From an uncultured Bacillota bacterium (lineage in GTDB: Bacteria > Bacillota > Clostridia > Lachnospirales > Lachnospiraceae): a DNA stretch of 64,000 bases. The translations under genes were made by a program, and so were the position numbers. The notes below the pieces were generated by a model. The model was not told the origin of the DNA and made no database searches. It worked only from the letters and a program-made list of their open reading frames with translations. Numbering within the stretch: the stretch's first letter is position 1; each line of letters begins with the position of its first letter. The DNA lies in assembly GCA_958352855.1 (NCBI GenBank), contig CATWQE010000001.1, forward strand, positions 124,001 to 188,000. The letters run 5' to 3'. Shown one piece after another: positions 34,771 through 43,621 of the stretch.

Positions 34771-36196
34771 ACTGTCTGATATTGTCTTCGGAATCTTCCT
34801 GATTTCCATCTTCCTCCAGGCTCTCTCCATTTTTTAACTCTCCCACTGCATCTGCAGCCTTTTGAAGAGCCTTGAGGCTGAACCCTGAATCTTCTTCCTC
34901 TCCTGTTCCATCCTCTGGATTGTTCAGGCTATCCTGACCGTTTTCCTCTCCTTCCAAATCCGAAGAATCCTGCTGGCTGCACCCATGTTCTTTTGCAAGC
35001 TCCTCTGTATAATCAGATAACTTATAAATTCCGGCTTCCGAAAAGTCAGAATTATAATGCATAACCAGAGGTTCCAGAGAATATTCTTCAATGCTGATTT
35101 TCCCACTGTCTGCATCTTTCTTAATTGTAAAATCTGCCATGCCTCCCAGCAGATTTTCCAGCTCTGTCTGTCCGCTGACAAAATTTCCAAGAGAATAGTA
35201 TACCAGTGTCTCTCCCTTATCCTCCCCTTTGATAAGTTCATAGCCCTTTAAAACATGAGGGTGGGAACAAAGAATCACATCTGCCCCCTGTTCTGCCAGA
35301 TAATCCACCTTCTCCTTTAACTTCTCATCCGGCTCTGTAGAATCTGCCTTTCCTCCATGAAGATAAACGATTGTCAAATCTGCGTCTTCTTTTGCCGCCT
35401 TTAAATCTTCCTTAACGGTTTTCTCTGAATAAAGGTCGATCATATAGGCTTCGTCTTTCTCAATTTTATGATTTTCACTTAACATGGTACTATAATTCAG
35501 CAGCGCAATTTTGAAATTTTTCACTTCCAGAAGTTCATAGTTCTTCTCATCCTCATCACTGTGGATTCCCAGGCGGACAACCTCCGGATAATTTTTCTTC
35601 CAGAAGGATACCGAATTAATCACTCCGTCTGCCTCCTGATCGAAGGTATGCTCTGTGGCATGGGTCACAATATCAAAGCCTGCGCCTGCCAGGGCATCTC
35701 CCACTTCTGTGGGTGTGGCAAAGTCCGGATAACCAGCAGCCTCACTATGACTTTTTACAAAAGGCGTCTCCTGATTTACAGAAGCTAAATCTGCCCCTTC
35801 AATATCTTCTTTGATATTTTCATACAGGAAATCAAAAGTCCAATCCTGGGATTTTCCAGCCTTAATAATGGCATCATGAATCATATTATCCCCAACTGCC
35901 ACCATGTGAAGAGTATTATTTTCTTCCTCCAGTCTGGCAGCCTCTTCCTCCTGCTGCTTTTTCTCCCTGGCTTCCTGGGCTTTCTTTTCCTCCAGTTTTC
36001 CTTTGATTACCACTACTCCCGCTATAATTCCAATCAGAAGAAGCAAAAGTCCTATACCGGCCAGTATCATTCTTCTCCTCATAATCTGTCTGCGTCGTTT
36101 GCGCTGTCTTGCAATCCTTCTGCGCCTTTCTATTTCCCGCATTCTTGCTTCTTCCTCTTCTCTTTGCCTCTGCCGGCTTCTGCGGTGATCACTCAT
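34769..36196 (-). CDS. CapA family metallophosphatase-like membrane protein
   Basis: The 475-residue protein has a strikingly basic cytoplasmic N-terminus of about 45 residues (runs of R and K), one membrane helix (about 43-65), and an extracytoplasmic PGA_cap domain (VAVGDNMIHDAI near 105, NQETPF, CSHPHVLKGYELI). The C-terminal tail of about 60 residues is very acidic. CapA proteins take part in polyglutamate or other envelope polymer steps; the activity is not established. The RBS is AAAGGATTTGG. Confidence 0.87.
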   Translation of the reverse strand: MSDHRRSRQRQREEEEARMREIERRRRIARQRKRRRQIMRRRMILAGIGLLLLLIGIIAGVVVIKGKLEEKKAQEAREKKQQEEEAARLEEENNTLHMVAVGDNMIHDAIIKAGKSQDWTFDFLYENIKEDIEGADLASVNQETPFVKSHSEAAGYPDFATPTEVGDALAGAGFDIVTHATEHTFDQEADGVINSVSFWKKNYPEVVRLGIHSDEDEKNYELLEVKNFKIALLNYSTMLSENHKIEKDEAYMIDLYSEKTVKEDLKAAKEDADLTIVYLHGGKADSTEPDEKLKEKVDYLAEQGADVILCSHPHVLKGYELIKGEDKGETLVYYSLGNFVSGQTELENLLGGMADFTIKKDADSGKISIEEYSLEPLVMHYNSDFSEAGIYKLSDYTEELAKEHGCSQQDSSDLEGEENGQDSLNNPEDGTGEEEDSGFSLKALQKAADAVGELKNGESLEEDGNQEDSEDNIRQ

Positions 36197-36343
36197 AATC
36201 CAAATCCTTTCTTGTATATATCTACGAAAATGTAGGTATGAACTCTTATTTTTTCTATTTGCAATTCCCGGGCATCCGTTGTATGATAATTCCCGGACAA
36301 AATGTGAACAATTTATTTCTCATTTATTAACTATCATAATAAT

Positions 36344-37393
36344 ATGAAAGTGAAGATTATGTCAACGAAATCAAGAAATTATTTTTTAGATAATTACAAG
36401 GCTCTGCTTATTGTTCTGGTAGTCATAGGACATTTTATTGAGCCCTGTTACAGTAACAATCTATTTCTCACTACACTGAAATGGGTGATTTTTTCTTTTC
36501 ATATGCCTGCTTTTATTTTTATTTCAGGATATTTTTCTAAGAAAACCATATCTTTTGAAAAACTAATCCAGAAGCTGGTTATTCCCTATCTGGTATATGA
36601 AATGCTTTATTATCTCCTGTATGTGTTTGTAATTCACAAGGATACCGGACTGTATCTGAACCGGCCAAAGTTTTCCCTGTGGTATCTCATGGCGCTGTTT
36701 TTCTGGAGACTTGCCACACCATACATTAAGAAAATCCCGGGCAGCATCTTTATTGCCATAACAGCCGGTCTGCTCATTGGATTTTCACAGCTTGGAAATT
36801 TTTTCAGTATTCCAAGAACCTTATTTTTCTACCCGTTTTTCCTGGCAGGTTATTATTTCCAGGAATCCTGGTTTGAAGTTGTAAGAAAAAAATGGAAATT
36901 TTTTGCCGGCTCTCTTGCCTGTATTCTTCTGCTGTTTTTTGGCGGTATTTTTGCAGGTAATGTCAGCCTTACTCCCTGGATTTTCTACGGACGTTACTCC
37001 TATGAAGACATGGGTATGACTCCAGGAATCGGCATGCTTGTGCGCCTGGGCTGCTACGGAATTTCTTTTCTCCTTGTTTTCGCATTGTGCGCTGTCATTC
37101 CAAAGAATAAACATTTTTTCTCCGTTCTTGGACTTCGCACCATGCCGGTTTATCTGTTTCATGGTCTAATCTATAGTGTGTTAAAAGCAACACCTGTTCT
37201 GAAACAGATAAATACGCCCCTGGAAACTGCCGCGCTCCTTTTATTCTGCGTGCTGCTTTCCTTTATCCTTGCCTCAGAACTTCCCAACCGCTTTGTGGCA
37301 TGGATTTCATCAGCTCCTGTCGCTTTGCCAAAATTCCCAAAGAATCTGGGAATCCCACCTGTTTTTACCTTTGGCAAAAGAAAAACCTGGTAA
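36344..37393 (+). CDS. Membrane acyltransferase 3 family protein
   Basis: The 349-residue protein has about ten predicted helices and the acyltransferase 3 start pattern, NYFLDNYKALLIVLVVIGHFIEP, with the conserved His in the first helix. A shared pattern FSFHMPAFIFISGYF follows. Members O-acetylate cell-surface polysaccharides. The start may be 36344 or the ATG at 36359 (MSTKSRNYF); neither has an ideal RBS. Confidence 0.85.
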   Translation: MKVKIMSTKSRNYFLDNYKALLIVLVVIGHFIEPCYSNNLFLTTLKWVIFSFHMPAFIFISGYFSKKTISFEKLIQKLVIPYLVYEMLYYLLYVFVIHKDTGLYLNRPKFSLWYLMALFFWRLATPYIKKIPGSIFIAITAGLLIGFSQLGNFFSIPRTLFFYPFFLAGYYFQESWFEVVRKKWKFFAGSLACILLLFFGGIFAGNVSLTPWIFYGRYSYEDMGMTPGIGMLVRLGCYGISFLLVFALCAVIPKNKHFFSVLGLRTMPVYLFHGLIYSVLKATPVLKQINTPLETAALLLFCVLLSFILASELPNRFVAWISSAPVALPKFPKNLGIPPVFTFGKRKTW

Positions 37394-37396
37394 AAA

Positions 37397-37467
37397 AGAA
37401 GAAGCATTTACATCCATACAGTATTTGTGACATACTATGAATGGTGCAAATTGCTTCTCTTTTTTTA
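37397..37467. terminator. Bidirectional terminator between acyltransferase and transporter genes
   Basis: AGAAGCA (37400-37406) and TGCTTCT (37452-37458) enclose a partly paired stem with AGTAT/ATACT; T-runs flank it on both strands, serving both convergent genes. Confidence 0.75.
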
Positions 37468-38787
37468 TCATCCGATTCCTTTATAAATCAATCCCAGAAT
37501 AAATACAATAATAGAAAGCGGTACATAAATATATTTTGCCGCTGGTTTAAAGAGCTTTGGTAAAGGCTTTTCTCTTCCTGTTTCCAGTTCTTCTTTAATC
37601 TTATCAAATCCCATAATATAATAAATGGAAATTGCCCCCAGAACCGCTCCAAACGGAACTACAATAATGGTAATGAAATCCATCCAGGTACCCACTCTTG
37701 CTTCTTCCTCCAGGAATAATCCTACCAGAAGTGTAATACCTCCGCAAAGCAGCACTGCATGATTTCGTTTCAGTCTGAATTTATGCTGCCAGCTTTCAAT
37801 TACAGCTTCAAACATATTAATCAAAGAAGTAATTCCCGCAAAACATACAGATAAGAAGAAAATTACCGCAAAAACTCTTCCGAATGGCATTTGCTTGAAA
37901 ATATTCGGAATCGTAATAAACATCAGGGACGGACCTGCTGTTGGTTCAATTCCAAAGGCAAACACTGCGGGCATAATTGCCAGAGCAGAAAGCATTGCCG
38001 CAATGGTATCAAAAACAGCAGTCTGCATGGATGCTTTTGGAATATCTTCTTTCTTGCTCAGATAAGAACCATACACAATCATACCAGAACCTGTGATGGA
38101 CATAGAGAAAAATGCCTGTCCCATAGCCATAACCCAGGTATCTACATTTGCCAGAGCCTCCCATTTTGGTACAAACAAAAATTTATATCCTTCAGAAGCC
38201 CCAGGTAAAAAGGCAACGCGCACTGCCAGAACTGCAAAAAGCAGGAAAAACAACGGCATTAAGATTTTGTTTGCCTTTTCAATCTGTGTGGCAGCCCCCA
38301 GCAAAAGCACCAATACGGTAATGGCAATTACAATCACATGGAATGGTACATTTCCCATCCATTTTGTCACTTCGCCAAAATACTGCGCAGAGTCCTGTTC
38401 CAATACCGTATTGGTTACAGAACCTGTTAAAAAGCGTACTACCCAGCCAATAATAACAGAATAGCCGATGGCAATTCCCAAAGAACCAAGAAGGGGAATC
38501 CATCCTAAAATCTTTCCCGCGGTTCCCATGTTTCTGGATTCCCAGCAATGTACATAGGAACCAAGGGTTCCTGTTCCAACTCTACGCCCAATAGCAAATT
38601 CTGCTGATAATCCTACGAATCCAAATAATGCAATAAAGAAAATATACGGAATTAAAAACGCAGCGCCTCCGTACTCTCCTAAACGGTAAGGAAACATCCA
38701 GATATTTCCCAGACCTACGGCTGAACCTACACAGGCCAGTACAAAGCCAAAGGAGCTGGTAAAACTCCCGTTTTTATGCTTGCTCAT
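37468..38787 (-). CDS. Sodium-dependent transporter, NSS (SNF) family
   Basis: The 439-residue membrane protein has 11 or so predicted helices and the NSS signature FGFVLACVGSAVGLGNIWMFPY at the N-terminus (split by the Na2+ and substrate sites) and the unwound helix 6 region FSMSITGSGMIVYGSYL. It imports an amino acid or related compound with sodium; the substrate is not deducible. The start at 38787 has GGAGG 6 nt upstream; the ATG at 38793 overlaps it. Confidence 0.92.
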   Translation of the reverse strand: MSKHKNGSFTSSFGFVLACVGSAVGLGNIWMFPYRLGEYGGAAFLIPYIFFIALFGFVGLSAEFAIGRRVGTGTLGSYVHCWESRNMGTAGKILGWIPLLGSLGIAIGYSVIIGWVVRFLTGSVTNTVLEQDSAQYFGEVTKWMGNVPFHVIVIAITVLVLLLGAATQIEKANKILMPLFFLLFAVLAVRVAFLPGASEGYKFLFVPKWEALANVDTWVMAMGQAFFSMSITGSGMIVYGSYLSKKEDIPKASMQTAVFDTIAAMLSALAIMPAVFAFGIEPTAGPSLMFITIPNIFKQMPFGRVFAVIFFLSVCFAGITSLINMFEAVIESWQHKFRLKRNHAVLLCGGITLLVGLFLEEEARVGTWMDFITIIVVPFGAVLGAISIYYIMGFDKIKEELETGREKPLPKLFKPAAKYIYVPLSIIVFILGLIYKGIG

Positions 38788-38833
38788 AATCATCCTCCCT
38801 TTTTTGATTTAAACCTTTGAACTACGTCCCTTT

Positions 38834-38862
38834 AATGTATCAAAGAAACAAAGAAAAGTCAA
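38834..38862 (-). promoter_or_regulatory. Promoter of the NSS transporter gene
   Basis: Minus strand TTGACT (38857-38862), 17 bp, TACATT (38834-38839). Confidence 0.7.
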
Positions 38863-38880
38863 CAATTTGCCCTGGATTTC

Positions 38881-38910
38881 TTTACAATTTCTACTTCTGT
38901 ATTTTATAAT
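38881..38910 (+). promoter_or_regulatory. Promoter of the TRIC channel gene
   Basis: TTTACA (38881-38886), 18 bp, TATAAT (38905-38910), about 65 bp before the ATG. Confidence 0.7.
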
Positions 38911-38977
38911 AGGAATATACAGTGCAAATTTTATCTGCATGTATGAATTTTGAAAGAAATGGGGAATATTTTACAAC

Positions 38978-39616
38978 ATGGAAACATTTATTTTTGTCCT
39001 TGAAATCATCGGTACCATTGCCTTTGCCTCCTCCGGCGCTATGGTCGCTATTGAGAAAAAAATGGATATTTTCGGAGTCAATATCCTGGGCGCTACTACT
39101 GCGGTAGGCGGAGGAATTATGCGTGATATCATCCTGGGCTTAACTCCTCCCACTGCCTTTGCCAAGCCTGTTTATATCCTGTTTGCAGTTGCGACTTCTA
39201 CGCTGCTGTTTTTTATTGTATATATCAATCCTGATATCATTCACTCCAAAATCAAATGTAAATACTATGACCGAATCATGCTCTGGTGTGACACTGTGGG
39301 TCTTGGTATTTTCACTGTACTGGGTGTTCAGACAGCATCTAAGTTTGTCCGGGAAAATATGTTTTTCTTTGTCTTTATCGGTGTTCTGACCGGTGTGGGA
39401 GGCGGTGTTCTTCGAGACATTATGGCAAGAGAAACCCCTTATATTCTGGTAAAGCAGATTTATGCCTGCGCCTCCATTGTAGGTGGAATTGTCTTTGTTC
39501 TCTGTCAGAAAACCAGCATGACAAATATGACCGCCATGCTGATTGGAATGGCAGTTACTGTGATTATCCGTTCCCTGGCTGCACATTATGACTGGAATCT
39601 TTTGCGGATTCATTGA
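38978..39616 (+). CDS. TRIC-type cation channel family protein (UPF0126)
   Basis: The 212-residue membrane protein is built of two homologous three-helix halves plus a seventh helix. Each half has the glycine-rich motif (AVGGGIMRDIILG, and GVGGGVLRDIMA). Prokaryotic TRIC proteins form trimeric potassium-permeable channels; some family members have been linked to glycine transport. The RBS before the ATG is weak. The yqeY promoter overlaps its stop. Confidence 0.85.
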   Translation: METFIFVLEIIGTIAFASSGAMVAIEKKMDIFGVNILGATTAVGGGIMRDIILGLTPPTAFAKPVYILFAVATSTLLFFIVYINPDIIHSKIKCKYYDRIMLWCDTVGLGIFTVLGVQTASKFVRENMFFFVFIGVLTGVGGGVLRDIMARETPYILVKQIYACASIVGGIVFVLCQKTSMTNMTAMLIGMAVTVIIRSLAAHYDWNLLRIH

Positions 39617-39640
39617 CTACGCACAAAATCATGCTATACT
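39613..39640 (+). promoter_or_regulatory. yqeY promoter
   Basis: TTGACT (39613-39618), 16 bp, TATACT (39635-39640). The -35 overlaps the stop codon of the channel gene. Confidence 0.65.
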
Positions 39641-39698
39641 GAAACGTGTAATCACATGCAGACAACAATTTATATTATAAAAAGGAGATGTTTCAACA

Positions 39699-40145
39699 AT
39701 GAGCAAAATTGATGAAGTCAGAAAAGCTATGGTAGAGGCCATGAAGGCTGGAAATAAAGAACGAAAAGAATCTCTTTCCATGCTTTTGTCTGCCCTGAAA
39801 AACAAGGCGATTGACAAACGGGAGGACCTGACAGAAGCAGAAGAAAATGAAGTTGTTTTAAAGGAAATCAAACAGACAAAAGAAACCCTGGAAATGACTC
39901 CTGCAGACAGAGAAGATTTGGTAAATGAATGCAAAAACCGCATTGCTGTTTATGAAGAATTTGCTCCGAAAATGCTGGGTGAAGAAGAAATCAAAGAAGT
40001 TATCCAGGGCGTTTTAACAGAACTTGGCATTGATGCGCCAACCGGAAAAGACAAGGGAAAAATCATGAAAGTCCTGATGCCAAAGGTAAAAGGAATTGCT
40101 GACGGAAAGCTGGTAAACCAGGTGCTGGCGGGGATGATGCAGTAA
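39699..40145 (+). CDS. yqeY: GatB/YqeY domain protein
   Basis: The 148-residue cytoplasmic protein is a typical stand-alone YqeY: an N-terminal helical domain (MSKIDEVRKAMVEAMKAGNK, SLSMLLSALKNKAIDKRE) and a C-terminal tRNA-binding-like domain (GKDKGKIMKVLMPKVKGIADGKLVNQVL). It resembles the tail of the GatB amidotransferase subunit; its role is not known. A strong RBS, AAAGGAG, and a strong terminator bound it. Confidence 0.93.
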   Translation: MSKIDEVRKAMVEAMKAGNKERKESLSMLLSALKNKAIDKREDLTEAEENEVVLKEIKQTKETLEMTPADREDLVNECKNRIAVYEEFAPKMLGEEEIKEVIQGVLTELGIDAPTGKDKGKIMKVLMPKVKGIADGKLVNQVLAGMMQ

Positions 40146-40169
40146 AAACAGTTTCTTTGGAAGCTAATA

Positions 40170-40226
40170 AAAACATTTCTGGAAGATAATCCTACTACCT
40201 ACGGATATCTCCAGAAATGTTTTTTA
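40170..40226 (+). terminator. yqeY terminator
   Basis: AAAACATTTCTGGA (40170-40183) pairs with TCCAGAAATGTTTT (from 40210), followed by further T residues. Confidence 0.88.
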
Positions 40227-40343
40227 ATTTGATAATCTAAGAAGCTGCCGCTCCTGTCTTAATATAAAAATTCTTTCTGATTCTGGCTGCATTTCTGTGT
40301 AATAAAAGTAATTATGTTCCTTTTTTCTCTTTTTCTTCAAAAT

Positions 40344-40612
40344 TAGGTGGATTTTGTTATTTTATAGCTGACAACCTACTTTTTTCATAGCCAAATAGGC
40401 TAAAAAATCTTCTTATAAAAAATCCACCTACCTTTTTCAAAACCTGTTAGGCTACTTTCGTCAATATCTTCCTTTTAGCCTATTTTCTATGCATATAAAG
40501 TAGGCTAACAAGTAAAACTTTTCATTTTCCACCTACTTCATTCTGTTTTTTGTAGGCCAAATCATAAGTTTTTAATATTTCCACCTATTTTGCTTGTTTT
40601 TTTGTAGGTGGA
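40344..40612. repeat. Cluster of alternating TAGGTGGA and TAGGCTA repeats
   Basis: Within 270 bp of very AT-rich non-coding DNA there are ten short repeats in both orientations. The TAGGTGGA type is at 40344 and 40605 (plus), 40423, 40528 and 40580 (minus). The TAGGCTA type is at 40396, 40448 and 40501 (plus) and 40476 (minus), with a variant TAGGCCA at 40553. Some pair as hairpins: TAGGTGGATTTT at 40344-40355 is perfectly complementary to 40419-40430, and 40580-40587 to 40605-40612. It sits between the convergent yqeY and S41-like genes. It is not a standard terminator; function unknown. The rest of 40227-40649 shows no gene. Confidence 0.7.
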
Positions 40613-40649
40613 TTTTTAGAAATTTTGAAATCCAACTGATTTTGATACT

Positions 40650-42047
40650 TTAGCTTTCCGTCACTCCGTAATGCTCCAGAAATTGAAGTACTAAATCCTC
40701 CGCTTCCCCTGCAGGTACCCAGATATCTGGATATACTCCACGAAATTCTTCCATATAGCCTTTGTCCTCTGGAAATAAGCTTACCTTTCCTGAACCAATA
40801 TCTACCTGACATGCACTGTTTGGCAAAGAAATTTTTGAAGTCATTCCTATGATTGCTCCCAATGTGTTTTCTCCTACAATCAGGACATTTTCCACATTAT
40901 AGGCTAAATCCAGTAACCATTCAGAGGCAGAGGCAGAATATTTCCCCACAAGAATTATCAACATTTTATCATGTTCAACCCAGGTTTCTTCTGTATCAGA
41001 ATCCTCTATCTTGATTCCCTCTTTTGTATCAATTACAGTTTCATGTCCTGAAACGGACTTTTGGGTATACCGCTCCATCCATTCTCCCGGAATCCCTCCA
41101 TTTCCGCCAGTATTAGAACGCAAGTCTAAAATAGATATCGGCGCTTCTCTTAATTTCTTTGCCCCCGTTAGAATAGAATCTCTGTGTTTTTCATCAAACA
41201 TATTAAACTGGAACACCGGAATTTCTCCGTCTTCCCAAGCACGAACCACCTTATTTTTCTCTGGATGCTCTATATCCATCTCCGTATATATCTGATATGG
41301 CTCTGCCTCTAATTCTTCGGATTCTCCATTGGTATAATGTACGGTTAATGTCTCATCACAGGTCTGAGGTGTCTCAAACGCATCCCAGAAATCACAGTCC
41401 TTTAATAAAACAGGATAGTATACCAGTTCCCCATCTTTGGAAAGAGAACGCTTCATGATTTCATCCAGATTTTCGTATCCCTCTACAAATTTCACCTGTT
41501 TTCCCTCTGTCGTCTGATATCCGTTTTTTGTCCTTTGAAAAGCGTTTTCTCTGAAAAAGAAGGGAATTTTCACAGGATTGGTGCGCTGCATATTAATGCC
41601 AAAATGTGCATCTTTAACAAACCTTAATTCCTGGAGCAAAAGCTGTTCAAAATCTGCTGATTTTATGGATTCCTGCTTCTGCAATTCTCCCTTTATTTTC
41701 TCCTCCGCCGCGTCAAATACTTTGGCACCGCCAAAATATTCATAAGGACCATAGCAATCATGAAACGCATCAAATAAATAGGTCACATCCTCCATTGCCT
41801 GTTGTTGTGTCAGCACCTTTTCCGGGTCATATTTTTCCTGGGTGTTATTCAAATAGTATTGATTTCTCTGTTCATCATCCACCAAATCCCCTATGTAGTC
41901 TGAAATATCGACATCCACTGCCTCTACTTCCTGATGTTTGGCATTCACCTCTTCCATCAGTTCTTCAAAAGTAAGATTTTCTACAGAAGAACATCCTGTG
42001 AAACACAGAATAGAAAGGCTTAAAATAGCACATAATTTTTTCTTCAT
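40650..42047 (-). CDS. S41-like peptidase lipoprotein, downstream paralogue
   Basis: The 465-residue protein has a lipoprotein signal (lipobox LCFTGC, Cys at about 19), a helical N-terminal domain to about 130, and an S41 (tail-specific/tricorn-type) core: ISILDLRSNTGGNGG, then ILVGKYSASASEWLLD with the likely catalytic serine, then VGENTLGA. The lysine found after TFG in CtpA-type enzymes is absent, so it would be of the tricorn-like class or inactive. It follows its close paralogue by 12 bp. It should act outside the membrane on peptides or proteins. Confidence 0.85.
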   Translation of the reverse strand: MKKKLCAILSLSILCFTGCSSVENLTFEELMEEVNAKHQEVEAVDVDISDYIGDLVDDEQRNQYYLNNTQEKYDPEKVLTQQQAMEDVTYLFDAFHDCYGPYEYFGGAKVFDAAEEKIKGELQKQESIKSADFEQLLLQELRFVKDAHFGINMQRTNPVKIPFFFRENAFQRTKNGYQTTEGKQVKFVEGYENLDEIMKRSLSKDGELVYYPVLLKDCDFWDAFETPQTCDETLTVHYTNGESEELEAEPYQIYTEMDIEHPEKNKVVRAWEDGEIPVFQFNMFDEKHRDSILTGAKKLREAPISILDLRSNTGGNGGIPGEWMERYTQKSVSGHETVIDTKEGIKIEDSDTEETWVEHDKMLIILVGKYSASASEWLLDLAYNVENVLIVGENTLGAIIGMTSKISLPNSACQVDIGSGKVSLFPEDKGYMEEFRGVYPDIWVPAGEAEDLVLQFLEHYGVTES

Positions 42048-42059
42048 ATCCGTTTTCCT

Positions 42060-43445
42060 CTAGTCTACATTTTTCTCTAAATACTTCACAATGAGTTTCT
42101 CCGCCTCTCCGGCTGGCACCCAGATGTCTGGATAAAAGCCTCTCAGTTCCTCCATATACCCTTCTTCCTCTGGAAATAAATTAAGAAGTTCCCCTCCTAT
42201 ATCTATCTGGCAGGCACTATTCGGCAAGAACATATTTGAAGAACCTCCTATTACACAACCTGACGTATTTTCCCCTACAATCAGAATATTCTCCACATTA
42301 TAAGCATAATCTAATAGCCACTCAGAGGCGGATGCTGAATATTTTCCCACAAGAATAATCAACAATTTGTCATTTTCAATCCAGTCTTCTTCGGAATCGG
42401 AAGCTATCATTTGGTTTTTTGTGTTAATTCTGATTCCATGTCCCAGAACCTGACTATTTGTATATCGGTTTATCCATTCACTCCCTATACTGCTATCCCC
42501 ACCACTATTAGAACGTAAATCTAAAATAGACACTGGTGCCTCTCTCAATGTCCTTGCCCCTGTAAGAATCGAATTTTTATACTTTTCATCAAAAGCATTA
42601 AATTGAAACACTGGAATTTCTCCATCTTCCCAGACACGAACTATCTTATTTTTTTCATAATTCTCCATGTCCATTTCTGTATACATCTGATACGGTTCTG
42701 CCGCTAATTCTTCAGATTCTCCATTTGTATAGTGTATGCTCAAGGTTTCATCACAGGTTTGAGGTGTTTCAAGCGCATCCCAGAAGTCACAGTCCTTCAA
42801 TAAAACAGGATAATATACCAGTTCCCCCTCCTTAGAAAGAGAGCGCTTCATGATTTCATCCAGATTTTCGTACCCTTCTATGGACTTCACCTGCTTCCCA
42901 TCTATAGTTTGATATCCTCCTTCCGTTTTTTGAAAAGCTGTTTCTCTGAAAAAGAAAGGAACCTTGGTGGGATTAGGAAACTTCATGTTAATTTTGAAAT
43001 GTCCATCTTTCACAAATCTTAACTGCTGCAGCAAAATCCCCTCAAAATCCTCTGATTTTATGGATTCCTGCTTCTGTAATTCTCCCTTTATTTTCTCCTC
43101 CGCCGCGTCAAATACCTTGACGCCGCCAAAATATTCATAAGGTCCATAACAATCATGAAACGCATCAAATAAATAGGTCACATCCTCCATTGCCTGTTGT
43201 TGTGCCAGCACCTTTTCCGGGTCATATTTTTCCTGAGTGTGATTCAAATAATATTGCTTTCTCTGTTCATCATCCACTAAATCCCCTACATATTCTGAAA
43301 CATTGACGTCCACTGCCTTTACTTCCTGATGTTGGGCATTCACCTCTTCCATTAATTCTTCATAAGTAAGATTTTCTACAGAAGAACATCCTGTGAGACA
43401 CAGAATGGAAAGGCTTAAAATAACACATAAACCTTTTTTGAACAT
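42060..43445 (-). CDS. S41-like peptidase lipoprotein, upstream paralogue
   Basis: The 461-residue protein is the close tandem duplicate of the next gene, colinear from the lipobox LCLTGC to the final WVPAGEAE. The S41 motifs are ISILDLRSNSGGDSS-like, VGKYSASASEWLLD and VGENTSGC. The two copies are nearly identical for long stretches (around YDPEKVL, GPYEYFGG, CDFWDA) and diverge in the loop after the first S41 motif, a pattern expected if substrate specificity differs. Promoter region 43446-43600 carries an inverted repeat that may bind the HTH-TPR regulator encoded just upstream. Confidence 0.85.
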   Translation of the reverse strand: MFKKGLCVILSLSILCLTGCSSVENLTYEELMEEVNAQHQEVKAVDVNVSEYVGDLVDDEQRKQYYLNHTQEKYDPEKVLAQQQAMEDVTYLFDAFHDCYGPYEYFGGVKVFDAAEEKIKGELQKQESIKSEDFEGILLQQLRFVKDGHFKINMKFPNPTKVPFFFRETAFQKTEGGYQTIDGKQVKSIEGYENLDEIMKRSLSKEGELVYYPVLLKDCDFWDALETPQTCDETLSIHYTNGESEELAAEPYQMYTEMDMENYEKNKIVRVWEDGEIPVFQFNAFDEKYKNSILTGARTLREAPVSILDLRSNSGGDSSIGSEWINRYTNSQVLGHGIRINTKNQMIASDSEEDWIENDKLLIILVGKYSASASEWLLDYAYNVENILIVGENTSGCVIGGSSNMFLPNSACQIDIGGELLNLFPEEEGYMEELRGFYPDIWVPAGEAEKLIVKYLEKNVD

Positions 43446-43471
43446 TCCTCTTCACTCTCCTAATTTTATCA

Positions 43472-43557
43472 TTTGCGTATACTTTTGTTTCTTTTTAATT
43501 TATCACAATACAGCAAAAAAGGACATAATATTTCACGCAATTTTTTCTATACGCAAA
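43472..43557. promoter_or_regulatory. Inverted repeat upstream of the S41-like pair
   Basis: TTTGCGTATA (43472-43481) and TATACGCAAA (43548-43557) are perfect 10-bp inverted copies; a partial copy TTCACGCAA lies at about 43532-43540. The three ACGCAA motifs lie in the promoter region of the S41-like genes and may be operators. Confidence 0.5.
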
Positions 43558-43621
43558 ATATCATGTTCTTTTGAAATTATCTTTTCCTTGTACCTTTGCG
43601 GATGGAACCAGGAAGTTCCAC

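Noticed and set aside
40344..40612. Reading the alternating repeats as a CRISPR array
   Set aside because: Repeats are only 7-12 bp, come in both orientations, have irregular spacing and no cas genes are near.
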